Assembly: GCA_030835005.1 (NCBI GenBank)
Contig: JAUQWT010000117.1
Location: 1 to 6,771 of the forward strand
Reading direction: 5' to 3'
Origin: Ignavibacteria bacterium
GTDB lineage: Bacteria > Bacteroidota > Ignavibacteria > Tepidaquicellales > OLB5
Length of the DNA stretch: 6,771 nucleotides
Shown: positions 1-5,786 of the stretch, in pieces
Layout of the letters: the number at the start of each line of letters is the position of its first letter
How positions within the stretch are numbered: position 1 is the first letter of the stretch
Notes under the pieces: generated by a model
Database searches by the model: none
Seen by the model: only the letters and a program-made list of their open reading frames with translations
What the model was told of the DNA's origin: nothing
Program-made: the position numbers and the translations under genes

Positions 1-1626
1 AAAATTTTCATCAAATACTTCTGCAATGATCTTAACTTTTTCGGAGTAATCAAATACATCCTTTTGCGGGTAAACTTTAAATTTGGTTTTTCTTTCCTTC
101 TGTAGTGTCATATTTATAACTTCAGTCAATAGTGATTCCAAAGTCTTAAGCGCATCAGCGGATGAGTTAAGCCTCCACCGCCACAAGCCATACCCCAAAA
201 ACGCCGTCGATTTATAATTCCCTGATGTGCGGGTTATCATAACGGGTTCACCGGAACCTTTATCGGTTGCAAGTGTTATACTGCCCGGCTTAGGCATAAT
301 GCCTGCAACATTCCTGAATATCTGTGCAGTTGAACCAAGTCCTGTAACTTTAGCCAAAGGGTTCTCAGCAGAGCTAACCGGCTGCAGCTGGAATTGAACT
401 TCTCCTGCGCCTGGCTTTGATAGGCTGAAAGGGATGAGTTCCTCAAATACATTCAGTTTCTGGTAGTCAGTGTTTCTTCCGGCAAAGAAGATAATCGGAA
501 TGCCAAACAATTTTGCACTTGCTGTGATCTCGCCTAAGACCTCATTTGATGTTTGAACTGCAGGATAATTCAGCAGAAAAATAGCTGAGAGCTCCGGGAA
601 ACTTTTGTAGTCAAGTCCGCCTTCGTAAAATTCAGAGCCGCTTTTGGAGGTTCTGTATGTAATATTGTAATTAGCCATTCTTTTAATTACTGAGCCTGTG
701 AACTCATTATCATATCCCGGTCCGCTTGAAAGTACAAGCAGATTTACTTTGTTATCTGTATATGTTATGAAGAAATCGAAGTAATTGTTTTTAATTGTCA
801 ATTCACCGTTAAGCGGTTCTGTTTGAACCCTGTAATGGATCTTGCCAATTGATGACTCTGTTATATCAAATTCTGCTTCATAATTCTGATTACCGGGTGC
901 GATTTTGATCTGTTTGGAGGATATCACCGTGCCCTCTTTCAGCAAATTCATGTTAACTGACTCTGAGCTATATCCATATACTTCAAAATGGACTTTCACT
1001 TTTGTTGATACATTTGCAAAAGCATTTTCGCTGTAAATTACATTTCTCACAGATACATCTTTCTGCTGAACAGTATCGCCTACAGCCAAAGTTATGAACG
1101 GAGCTAGGAATGTCTTTGCTTCATATAGCGGATTACCGCCTGAATTGAGTATCCCATCAGAGATTATTGTGACGGAATTGAATTCCCTGTCCGGAAAGCT
1201 TTCCTTGATTGATCCAAGAGAAAAGCTCAGATTGGTTTCAAACCCGCTTGAGTTTAATGAATCTGAAACAGTAATGGGCTTAACTGAATTTGTGAATGCA
1301 AATATTTTGTAATCGTCTGAAGTAAGGTTATTATCTTTAATAATACTTCTGATCACATTACTCTTTGAGTTCAATGAATTGCTTCTTGTGTCATCTACCA
1401 AAATAATATCAAGCCTCTGGCTGGAAACACCTGAGAACAGTGATATTACCGGCTCAATAAGCAGGAACAAAAGCATGAATATTGCCAGTGATTTTAGTGC
1501 AATAAGAAAATATTTTTTAGAATTGCCAAGCGGAGAGTTTCTGTAGAAAAAAAAGGAAATGAATATTGAAACTATTATAATGAGCGCTATGAAGAGGGGA
1601 GAGTAAGTTGAAGAAAAGCCTGGCAT
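1..1626 (-). CDS. Membrane-anchored VWA-domain protein with glutamine-amidotransferase-like region (partial, C-terminus missing)
   Basis: This reading frame is open from an ATG at 1626 to the left edge, giving 542 residues with no stop; the C-terminus lies outside the window. Two hydrophobic helices are visible at about residues 9-28 and 41-63. A VWA-like domain follows (about 72-183): strand LDIILVDD, metal-site motif D78-x-T80-x-S82 (a conservative variant of DxSxS), T131 in ETNL, and D157 in ISDG. Residues about 190-290 look like a beta-sandwich, and 293-400 resemble the class I glutamine amidotransferase-like fold of large VWA membrane proteins, with no catalytic Cys visible. LWRWR (481-485) follows. 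The last residues (KVYPQKDVF onward) look like the start of an Ig-like domain. Such proteins are common in Bacteroidota and relatives; their function is unknown, probably at the inner membrane with the bulk in the periplasm. No SD precedes the ATG. It is probably co-transcribed with the upstream SurA-like gene. The family call is fairly secure, the role is not. Confidence 0.8.
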   Translation of the reverse strand, partial: MPGFSSTYSPLFIALIIIVSIFISFFFYRNSPLGNSKKYFLIALKSLAIFMLLFLLIEPVISLFSGVSSQRLDIILVDDTRSNSLNSKSNVIRSIIKDNNLTSDDYKIFAFTNSVKPITVSDSLNSSGFETNLSFSLGSIKESFPDREFNSVTIISDGILNSGGNPLYEAKTFLAPFITLAVGDTVQQKDVSVRNVIYSENAFANVSTKVKVHFEVYGYSSESVNMNLLKEGTVISSKQIKIAPGNQNYEAEFDITESSIGKIHYRVQTEPLNGELTIKNNYFDFFITYTDNKVNLLVLSSGPGYDNEFTGSVIKRMANYNITYRTSKSGSEFYEGGLDYKSFPELSAIFLLNYPAVQTSNEVLGEITASAKLFGIPIIFFAGRNTDYQKLNVFEELIPFSLSKPGAGEVQFQLQPVSSAENPLAKVTGLGSTAQIFRNVAGIMPKPGSITLATDKGSGEPVMITRTSGNYKSTAFLGYGLWRWRLNSSADALKTLESLLTEVINMTLQKERKTKFKVYPQKDVFDYSEKVKIIAEVFDENF

Positions 1627-1639
1627 TAATTGATATTTA

Positions 1640-1661
1640 AGGGCAGTTTTTATACTGCCCT
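1640..1661 (-). terminator. Intergenic hairpin, possible weak terminator or attenuator
   Basis: The arms GGGCAGT (1641-1647) and ACTGCCC (1654-1660) pair perfectly around a 6-nt loop, and an A/T pair at 1640/1661 makes the stem 8 bp. It starts 4 nt beyond the TAA stop of the SurA-like gene and ends 13 nt before the ATG of the VWA gene. In the minus-strand RNA the stem is followed by UAAAUAUC rather than a clean U-run, so it is a poor intrinsic terminator. It may lower read-through, protect a 3' end or mark an RNA processing site. The stem is plainly visible; its function is inferred. Confidence 0.45.
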
Positions 1662-1665
1662 GATT

Positions 1666-2946
1666 TTATAATTTAGTTTCTACGTAAATCGTTTTTCTGA
1701 GTTCTTCAAGCCACTCTTCCAGAAGCTTTTGTTCCTTATACTTCTGCGCATATGCCTGAAGCAGCAGGTAGTCGTTTTCAATTGTAGCCTTATGTTCAGG
1801 GAACCTTTCCTTAAGCATATACATATAATAACCGTAATAACTATTATTGCCAACCTTTACGGGCTCTGATATATCACCTTTGTTCAGGTCTTTTATAGCC
1901 ATTATCTCAAGGCTATCGAGGCTGGTTACAGCCAGTTTGCCAATGTATCCGCTATCGGTAGTTGTCTTCGGATCCTGTGAATTCAATACTGCAGCCTGCT
2001 GGAATGTCATCTGCCCGCTTTGTACTTTAGTCTTCAGATCCTTCAGGAAATTTATCTCGGTAAAATCTGCTGCATCAAGCCGCGGGAATTTAACAAGTAT
2101 GTGCTGTGCAGTGATGAAATCTCCGGATTTATCAATAAGTTTGATCAGATGATATCCGTATTCGGTTTCGACAACACCTGAGACCTGTCCGGGAGTGAGC
2201 AAAAATGCAGCTTCTTCAAATTCCTTCACAAAACTTCCTCGTTTAGCCTTGCCAAGACTTCCGCCCTGTATGGCTGAAAGCGAATCATCAGAATATTTCT
2301 TTGCCAGCTCTGAAAAATCAGCTCCGTTTTTGAGGCTGTCTGCCAGCTGAAGGATCTTTTCTTTTGCAATAAATTTTGCGTCTTCTGTGATCTTAGGAAT
2401 CCTCACTATCTGGTAAAGGTCAAATGTTTCAGGTACGGGCAATAGAGAGTCTTTATAGTCATTATAGAACTTTATTACTTCCGGTTTTGTAACAGTCACT
2501 CCGTAGCCGAATTTTTCCTGCTTTATCCGGCTCATCTTCATGTTCTTCTCAGTCTGTTCCTTCAGCAGTGCTTTTATTTTCGGTATCGTCACTCCGTAAG
2601 CCTCTTCAATGTTTTTTTCAGAGCCAAACTGAGCTACCATTTCCTTTATCCTGCCATCGACCTGTTTGTTGATCTCATCCTGTGATATATAGATACTATC
2701 CTGATCTGCTTTTGCAAGTATAAGCTTTTCAGTTATCATATTCTGGAATACTTCCTGAACAATATCAGGTGTAACCTGCTGCAGCTGGTTCTGGGTCATA
2801 AAGTTATACAACTGGAAATTAAGATCAGACTGAAGTATTACCTCATTTCCAACAATTGCAATTATTTTATCGCCTTCACCCTGCGAGTAAACCGCGGCTG
2901 CAGATAGAAAAATGATTAGAGCCGCAAGTAATCTTATTTTATTCAA
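1666..2946 (-). CDS. SurA-like periplasmic chaperone / parvulin-type peptidyl-prolyl isomerase
   Basis: This 426-residue protein should be secreted to the periplasm, where SurA-type proteins escort outer-membrane proteins and may isomerise proline bonds. A signal peptide is clear: positive start, hydrophobic core at residues 6-19, likely cleavage after VYS (19-21). Residues 26-165 form a SurA N-terminal-like helical region (IIAIVGNEVILQSDL, then helices). The first parvulin domain is about 173-272, with FSELAKKYSDD, GGSLG and GYHLIKL. A second, more diverged one is about 276-380, opening with AQHILVKF. A C-terminal helix (388-418) follows, as in the SurA fold. The start is TTG (2944-2946): an in-frame TAA lies two codons upstream, and the next Met (residue 50) would remove the signal peptide. 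No SD is seen. It lies 38 nt after the lipoprotein gene, presumably in the same operon. Key histidines are incomplete in each parvulin domain, so the chaperone role may dominate. Confidence 0.9.
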   Translation of the reverse strand: MNKIRLLAALIIFLSAAAVYSQGEGDKIIAIVGNEVILQSDLNFQLYNFMTQNQLQQVTPDIVQEVFQNMITEKLILAKADQDSIYISQDEINKQVDGRIKEMVAQFGSEKNIEEAYGVTIPKIKALLKEQTEKNMKMSRIKQEKFGYGVTVTKPEVIKFYNDYKDSLLPVPETFDLYQIVRIPKITEDAKFIAKEKILQLADSLKNGADFSELAKKYSDDSLSAIQGGSLGKAKRGSFVKEFEEAAFLLTPGQVSGVVETEYGYHLIKLIDKSGDFITAQHILVKFPRLDAADFTEINFLKDLKTKVQSGQMTFQQAAVLNSQDPKTTTDSGYIGKLAVTSLDSLEIMAIKDLNKGDISEPVKVGNNSYYGYYMYMLKERFPEHKATIENDYLLLQAYAQKYKEQKLLEEWLEELRKTIYVETKL

Positions 2947-2984
2947 TATTTATTTATAATGTTACTAAAATTGTTAATCGATGT

Positions 2985-4742
2985 TTAATCTTTAAAAGCT
3001 TCAGTCAGTACTTCTTCGTGAATGGTTACCGGGTATTTCTGTCTTAAGCTTTCGATGTAAGCACGTTCAGCATCTTTGTATTTCAACTGCTGTAATTCAT
3101 TTGATATCTCAGGCTTAGATTCATCCAGGCTCTTGGGTATCTGCTTGCCAGTAGAATCAGCTTTCATGTATTTGGACTTATTGCTTTCATAATAAGAAGT
3201 TAAGTCTGCATCTGAAAGTTTTACTTTGCTCCAAAGCTCATCCTGATCAACCCTGAAGACAAGGAGGCCGTTTTCGTAATCTGTAATGCTGGCAATAAAT
3301 TCGTCGTCTTTTTCGATGTTTGATTCAGCCGATCTTTTGTTAAGAAGCGGGCTTTCAGAAGACGAACTAATAATTGCTTCTAGCGTCTTCTGATTCAGCG
3401 TCATCCTTGCGAAATCACGATTAACATTCATATGATTCATAAAATCACCGATTTTTACCTGGCCGCCGTCAAATGAAGCAATAATCCTCTCTTTATCTGC
3501 CTGGTTAAAAAGACTATCCAGATTATATTCAGCCAATGTTTTCAAAGAATCGAATTTCGACTTCATAAAATTAATACCGTCATCCATAACCTTATAACCG
3601 TATTTTCCCTTTAATGTTTCAACAAACTTGGCGTAATCGTCTTTATACTTCTTGGTTTTTTTGTATTCTGTTTTAATGTTTTCAAAATCTTTCTCAAGTG
3701 TACCTATCTTTTTTTCATCAAACTTCTTTACAATATGCCAGCCATAAGGAGATCTAATCGGGCCGGCAACATCGCCAATGCTCATAAGGAATGCTATTGA
3801 ATCCATTGGCTGAACGAGCCTTCTTCTTTCAACGTTGCCAAGGTCTCCGTTTTGAGTCTTGGATGCAGCATCTTCAGAGAATTGCTGAACGAGTGACTCA
3901 AAAGCCTCTCCGCCCTTAGCTTTGTTATACACATCTAAAGCCCTCTGATATGTACCTATAGAATCAATTACGTTCCCCAGACTGTCTCTCTTATCCTGTA
4001 TAAGTATATGAGATAGCTTAACGGATTCGATCCTGGATTTTCTATCCGTTAACTTAATTATGTGAAGCCCGAACATTGTTCTGACCGGCTTTTTCGTGAA
4101 GTCACCCACTTTCAAATCGTATACAGCATCCTCAAACTCCGGAACAGTCATACCGGCTGTGAAATAATAAAGATCACCCCTGTTGGTTTTTACAGTTCTA
4201 TCCTGTGAATACTCAATTGCCACATCGCCAAAATCTGCACCCTTATCAAGTTTCTGAATGATAGAATCGGCCTTCATATATGCTGCAGCTGAATCCTGTG
4301 GTGATGCATTCTCTGGTAAATTGATCAATATATGAGAAGCCCTTACTTCATCTTTTCTTTTTTCATAAAGCTCTTTAACCTCAGCTTCAACTATTTCCTT
4401 ATCAATTAGATATGTTGGGGCAAAATTCCTTTTGTACTCAGCTACATCCTTCTGAATTTCAGGATTGTTCAATAAGCCTCTTTCCCTGGCATCTTTAACT
4501 TTCAGCCTGAAATTTATGTATAAATTCAAAAACTGTTTTTTGTCTTCCATTGGCTTATTTCGTGCACTATCAAGGTTACCGATCGTCTTCAGGTACTGCT
4601 TTTCGTACTCGCCAAGCGTTATCTTTTCATCGCCAACATCAACAAGCGTCTTGTTGGCCCGGTTGCAATTTGATGAAGAAAATGCGATTAAAGCCAATAT
4701 TAATATGATTCCAAACATTTTAAATGTTTTAAATTTGTTCAT
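2985..4742 (-). CDS. Lipoprotein with two parvulin-type peptidyl-prolyl isomerase domains
   Basis: This 585-residue envelope foldase resembles PrsA/SurA/PpiD-type proteins. The N-terminus has a basic start, a hydrophobic stretch (residues 9-21) and SSSNC with Cys26, the only cysteine in the protein, as the probable lipidation site; the lipobox is loose, as is common in Bacteroidota. A helical region (about 33-130) leads into parvulin domain one (about 133-233: RASHILI with His137, FGDVAIEYSQD, GLHIIKL with His227) and domain two (about 241-343: KLSHILI with His245, FESLVQQFSED, GDLG, GWHIVKK with His336). Both domains keep both conserved histidines, so catalysis is plausible. The remaining 240 residues are charged and helical and include a second SurA-N/PpiC-like hairpin region; their role is unclear. 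The ATG start has no SD and gives an intact lipoprotein signal. It is the first gene of the leftward unit. Specific orthology to prsA, ppiD or surA cannot be fixed by eye. Confidence 0.9.
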   Translation of the reverse strand: MNKFKTFKMFGIILILALIAFSSSNCNRANKTLVDVGDEKITLGEYEKQYLKTIGNLDSARNKPMEDKKQFLNLYINFRLKVKDARERGLLNNPEIQKDVAEYKRNFAPTYLIDKEIVEAEVKELYEKRKDEVRASHILINLPENASPQDSAAAYMKADSIIQKLDKGADFGDVAIEYSQDRTVKTNRGDLYYFTAGMTVPEFEDAVYDLKVGDFTKKPVRTMFGLHIIKLTDRKSRIESVKLSHILIQDKRDSLGNVIDSIGTYQRALDVYNKAKGGEAFESLVQQFSEDAASKTQNGDLGNVERRRLVQPMDSIAFLMSIGDVAGPIRSPYGWHIVKKFDEKKIGTLEKDFENIKTEYKKTKKYKDDYAKFVETLKGKYGYKVMDDGINFMKSKFDSLKTLAEYNLDSLFNQADKERIIASFDGGQVKIGDFMNHMNVNRDFARMTLNQKTLEAIISSSSESPLLNKRSAESNIEKDDEFIASITDYENGLLVFRVDQDELWSKVKLSDADLTSYYESNKSKYMKADSTGKQIPKSLDESKPEISNELQQLKYKDAERAYIESLRQKYPVTIHEEVLTEAFKD

Positions 4743-4785
4743 AAAAAGTCAATATAATGTTTAAATTATAGGAAAATTAAGTTCA

Positions 4786-4814
4786 ATTTTAGCTATTATA
4801 TTAATGAGTTTCAA
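4786..4814 (-). promoter_or_regulatory. Candidate sigma-70-type promoter for the chaperone operon
   Basis: On the minus strand TTGAAA (4814-4809) and TAAAAT (4791-4786) are separated by exactly 17 nt. Each hexamer matches the bacterial -35 (TTGACA) and -10 (TATAAT) consensus at five of six positions. Transcription would begin near 4779, giving a leader of about 37 nt before the lipoprotein ATG. In DNA this AT-rich such matches can arise by chance, and Bacteroidota often use a different promoter form, so this is a candidate only. Confidence 0.35.
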
Positions 4815-4864
4815 GGCAAACAGGTTTTACTAAAGCTTATATAGATTTTAAAATTATAAATTCT

Positions 4865-4872
4865 TATATTTG
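4865..4872 (+). promoter_or_regulatory. Candidate rpsU promoter, Bacteroidota-type -7 element
   Basis: TATATTTG matches the TAnnTTTG -7 element of Bacteroidota housekeeping promoters exactly. Its first six bases also match TATAAT at five of six positions. No clear TTTG or TTGACA partner lies at the expected distance upstream. Initiation just downstream would leave a short leader of roughly 28 nt carrying the rpsU SD sequence. Confidence 0.35.
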
Positions 4873-4893
4873 TAAGCTAAAATCCATAATAAA

Positions 4894-4900
4894 GGGGTGA
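4894..4900 (+). promoter_or_regulatory. Strong Shine-Dalgarno site of rpsU
   Basis: GGGGTGA can pair over seven bases (one G-U wobble) with the conserved 3' end of 16S rRNA (UCACCUC) and sits 6 nt before the TTG start. Its TGA is also in frame with rpsU and ends any upstream extension, so it helps fix the start. None of the other five genes in the window has a comparable site, which makes this one stand out. Confidence 0.75.
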
Positions 4901-4906
4901 ATAAAT

Positions 4907-5107
4907 TTGATCAAAGTTAGTTTACAAGAGGGCGAGTCAATTGACAAGGTTCTCAAAAGATTTAAAAAGAAATACGAAAAAGCCGGCATCCTGAAAGAAG
5001 TAAGGAAAAGGGGCTTTTTTGTAAAGCCTTCAATCAAGAATCGTATGAAAAAGGCAAAAGCAATCAGAAGAACTAAAAGGACTCTTGCTGAAGAAACCGC
5101 TGTGTAG
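4907..5107 (+). CDS. rpsU: 30S ribosomal protein bS21
   Basis: This 66-residue, highly basic protein is a small-subunit ribosomal protein that sits near the 3' end of 16S rRNA and the mRNA exit platform. The family pattern is clear: VSLQEGESIDKVLKRFKKK (residues 4-22), then KAGILKEVRKRGFFVKPS (25-42) and a Lys/Arg-rich helix (44-58). Its length is typical. The start is TTG: an in-frame TGA ends 6 nt upstream and only ATA and AAT lie between. A strong SD precedes it at ideal spacing. It appears monocistronic, with its own candidate promoter and a strong terminator 25 nt after the stop. In Bacteroidota bS21 helps mask the anti-SD of 16S rRNA and rpsU is one of the few genes with a strong SD, which suggests autoregulation here; that role is an inference for this organism. 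Confidence 0.96.
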   Translation: MIKVSLQEGESIDKVLKRFKKKYEKAGILKEVRKRGFFVKPSIKNRMKKAKAIRRTKRTLAEETAV

Positions 5108-5132
5108 ATCGGTGTTGTACCTATAGTATTGC

Positions 5133-5171
5133 CCCATCCATAATTCCATAGATTTGAAGGATGGGTTTTTT
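5133..5171 (+). terminator. Rho-independent terminator of rpsU
   Basis: CCCATCC (5133-5139) pairs with GGATGGG (5159-5165) to give a perfect 7-bp GC-rich stem with a 19-nt loop, followed directly by six T residues (5166-5171). It begins 25 nt after the rpsU stop codon. The stem plus T-run is a classical intrinsic terminator and separates rpsU from hpt, so hpt should have its own promoter between about 5172 and 5229 or depend on read-through. Confidence 0.85.
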
Positions 5172-5187
5172 ATTACTGCTATATTAC

Positions 5188-5204
5188 GTGGTTTTTGAAA
5201 CCAC
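5188..5204 (+). promoter_or_regulatory. Tight hairpin / palindrome upstream of hpt
   Basis: GTGGTTT (5188-5194) and AAACCAC (5198-5204) form a perfect 7-bp stem with a 3-nt loop, 25 nt before the hpt start. No T-run follows on either strand, so it is not a terminator. As RNA it could influence hpt translation or mRNA stability; as DNA it is a short palindrome that could bind a regulator. The structure is visible; its function is unknown. Confidence 0.4.
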
Positions 5205-5229
5205 AAATAGAAAATTGTTGTTCTAAACA

Positions 5230-5778
5230 TTGAATTTACAGCAAAAACGAGTACGGAATAATTCAAATCTGAAGCCATATATTTCTAAAGCCAGGATCCA
5301 GGAGCGTGTTAAGCACATCGCACGCAAGATCAATAAGGATTATGAAGGTAAGGTTCCGATATTCATTGGTGTTTTAAACGGTTCTTTTATTTTTATCAGC
5401 GATCTTGTAAGAGAGCTTAAAGTTGATACTGAAATAGATTTTTTGAAGCTTTCAAGCTATGGCGATAGTAAGATCTCTTCAGGTGAAGTGAGGCTGCTGA
5501 AAGACCTTAATTGTACGATAGAAGGACGCGATATTATTGTTGTTGAAGATATTATTGATTCCGGACTTTCGATCAAATACATAAGGGATCTTATTCTTTC
5601 TCATAAGCCGGCATCACTTGAATTTGTTGCTTTGCTGCTGAAAAAAGGATTAAGTAATCTGGATTTTGAAATTAAATATACCGGATTCAGGGTCCCTGAT
5701 AAATTTGTTGTCGGTTACGGACTTGATTACGCACAGAAGTACAGAAACTTAAAAGAAATTTGCATTTTAAAAAATTAA
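5230..5778 (+). CDS. hpt: Hypoxanthine phosphoribosyltransferase
   Basis: This cytosolic purine-salvage enzyme transfers the phosphoribosyl group of PRPP to hypoxanthine (often also guanine), forming IMP or GMP. The 182-residue length is normal. Family motifs are all present: GVLNGSF (residues 47-53), the flexible-loop segment LSSYGDSKISSGEV (74-87), the PRPP-binding loop VVEDIIDSG (104-112) with the acidic pair E106/D107 and the catalytic-base position D110, and the purine-binding end with K158, F159 and VVGYGLDY (160-167). The start is TTG: an in-frame TAA (5224-5226) lies two codons upstream, and no ATG or GTG start codon exists in the N-terminal region. The roughly 17 residues before PYISKARIQERV are a reasonable extension for this group. 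No SD is seen. ftsH follows 8 nt after the stop, almost certainly in one operon; the hpt-ftsH pair is widespread in bacteria. tilS, often upstream of hpt, is absent here. Confidence 0.95.
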   Translation: MNLQQKRVRNNSNLKPYISKARIQERVKHIARKINKDYEGKVPIFIGVLNGSFIFISDLVRELKVDTEIDFLKLSSYGDSKISSGEVRLLKDLNCTIEGRDIIVVEDIIDSGLSIKYIRDLILSHKPASLEFVALLLKKGLSNLDFEIKYTGFRVPDKFVVGYGLDYAQKYRNLKEICILKN

Positions 5779-5786
5779 TTAATTAG

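Larger units (their letters stand above)
4743..4906. promoter_or_regulatory. Divergent AT-rich intergenic promoter region
   Basis: This 164-bp strongly AT-rich stretch lies between the leftward chaperone operon and rpsU, which face away from each other, so it should hold the promoters of both. Candidate elements are listed separately. It also contains a perfect 9-bp inverted repeat, ATTTTAGCT (4786-4794) and AGCTAAAAT (4875-4883), whose arms touch the predicted start regions of both promoters. I see no small gene or RNA gene here; the short plus-strand reading frame that reaches this area is the antisense shadow of the lipoprotein gene. Confidence 0.6.

Noticed and set aside
1094..1312. Plus-strand 72-codon reading frame
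   Set aside because: It lies wholly antisense to the VWA protein, whose frame is open through the whole region with clear domain features; no start signal or recognisable product.
1847..2152. Plus-strand 101-codon reading frame
   Set aside because: Antisense to the parvulin domains of the SurA-like gene; its Ser/Cys-rich translation is typical of a shadow frame.
4465..4764. Plus-strand 99-codon reading frame running into the divergent intergenic region
   Set aside because: Mostly antisense to the N-terminus of the lipoprotein gene, with no SD and no recognisable domain.
4743..4906. Riboswitch or structured leader before rpsU or the chaperone operon
   Set aside because: The region is almost entirely A/T with no nested stems or conserved riboswitch core; the predicted leaders are only about 28 and 37 nt.
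5030..5278. Minus-strand 82-codon reading frame across the rpsU-hpt gap
   Set aside because: It overlaps the rpsU 3' end, the terminator, the hairpin and the hpt start, and its translation resembles no protein family.
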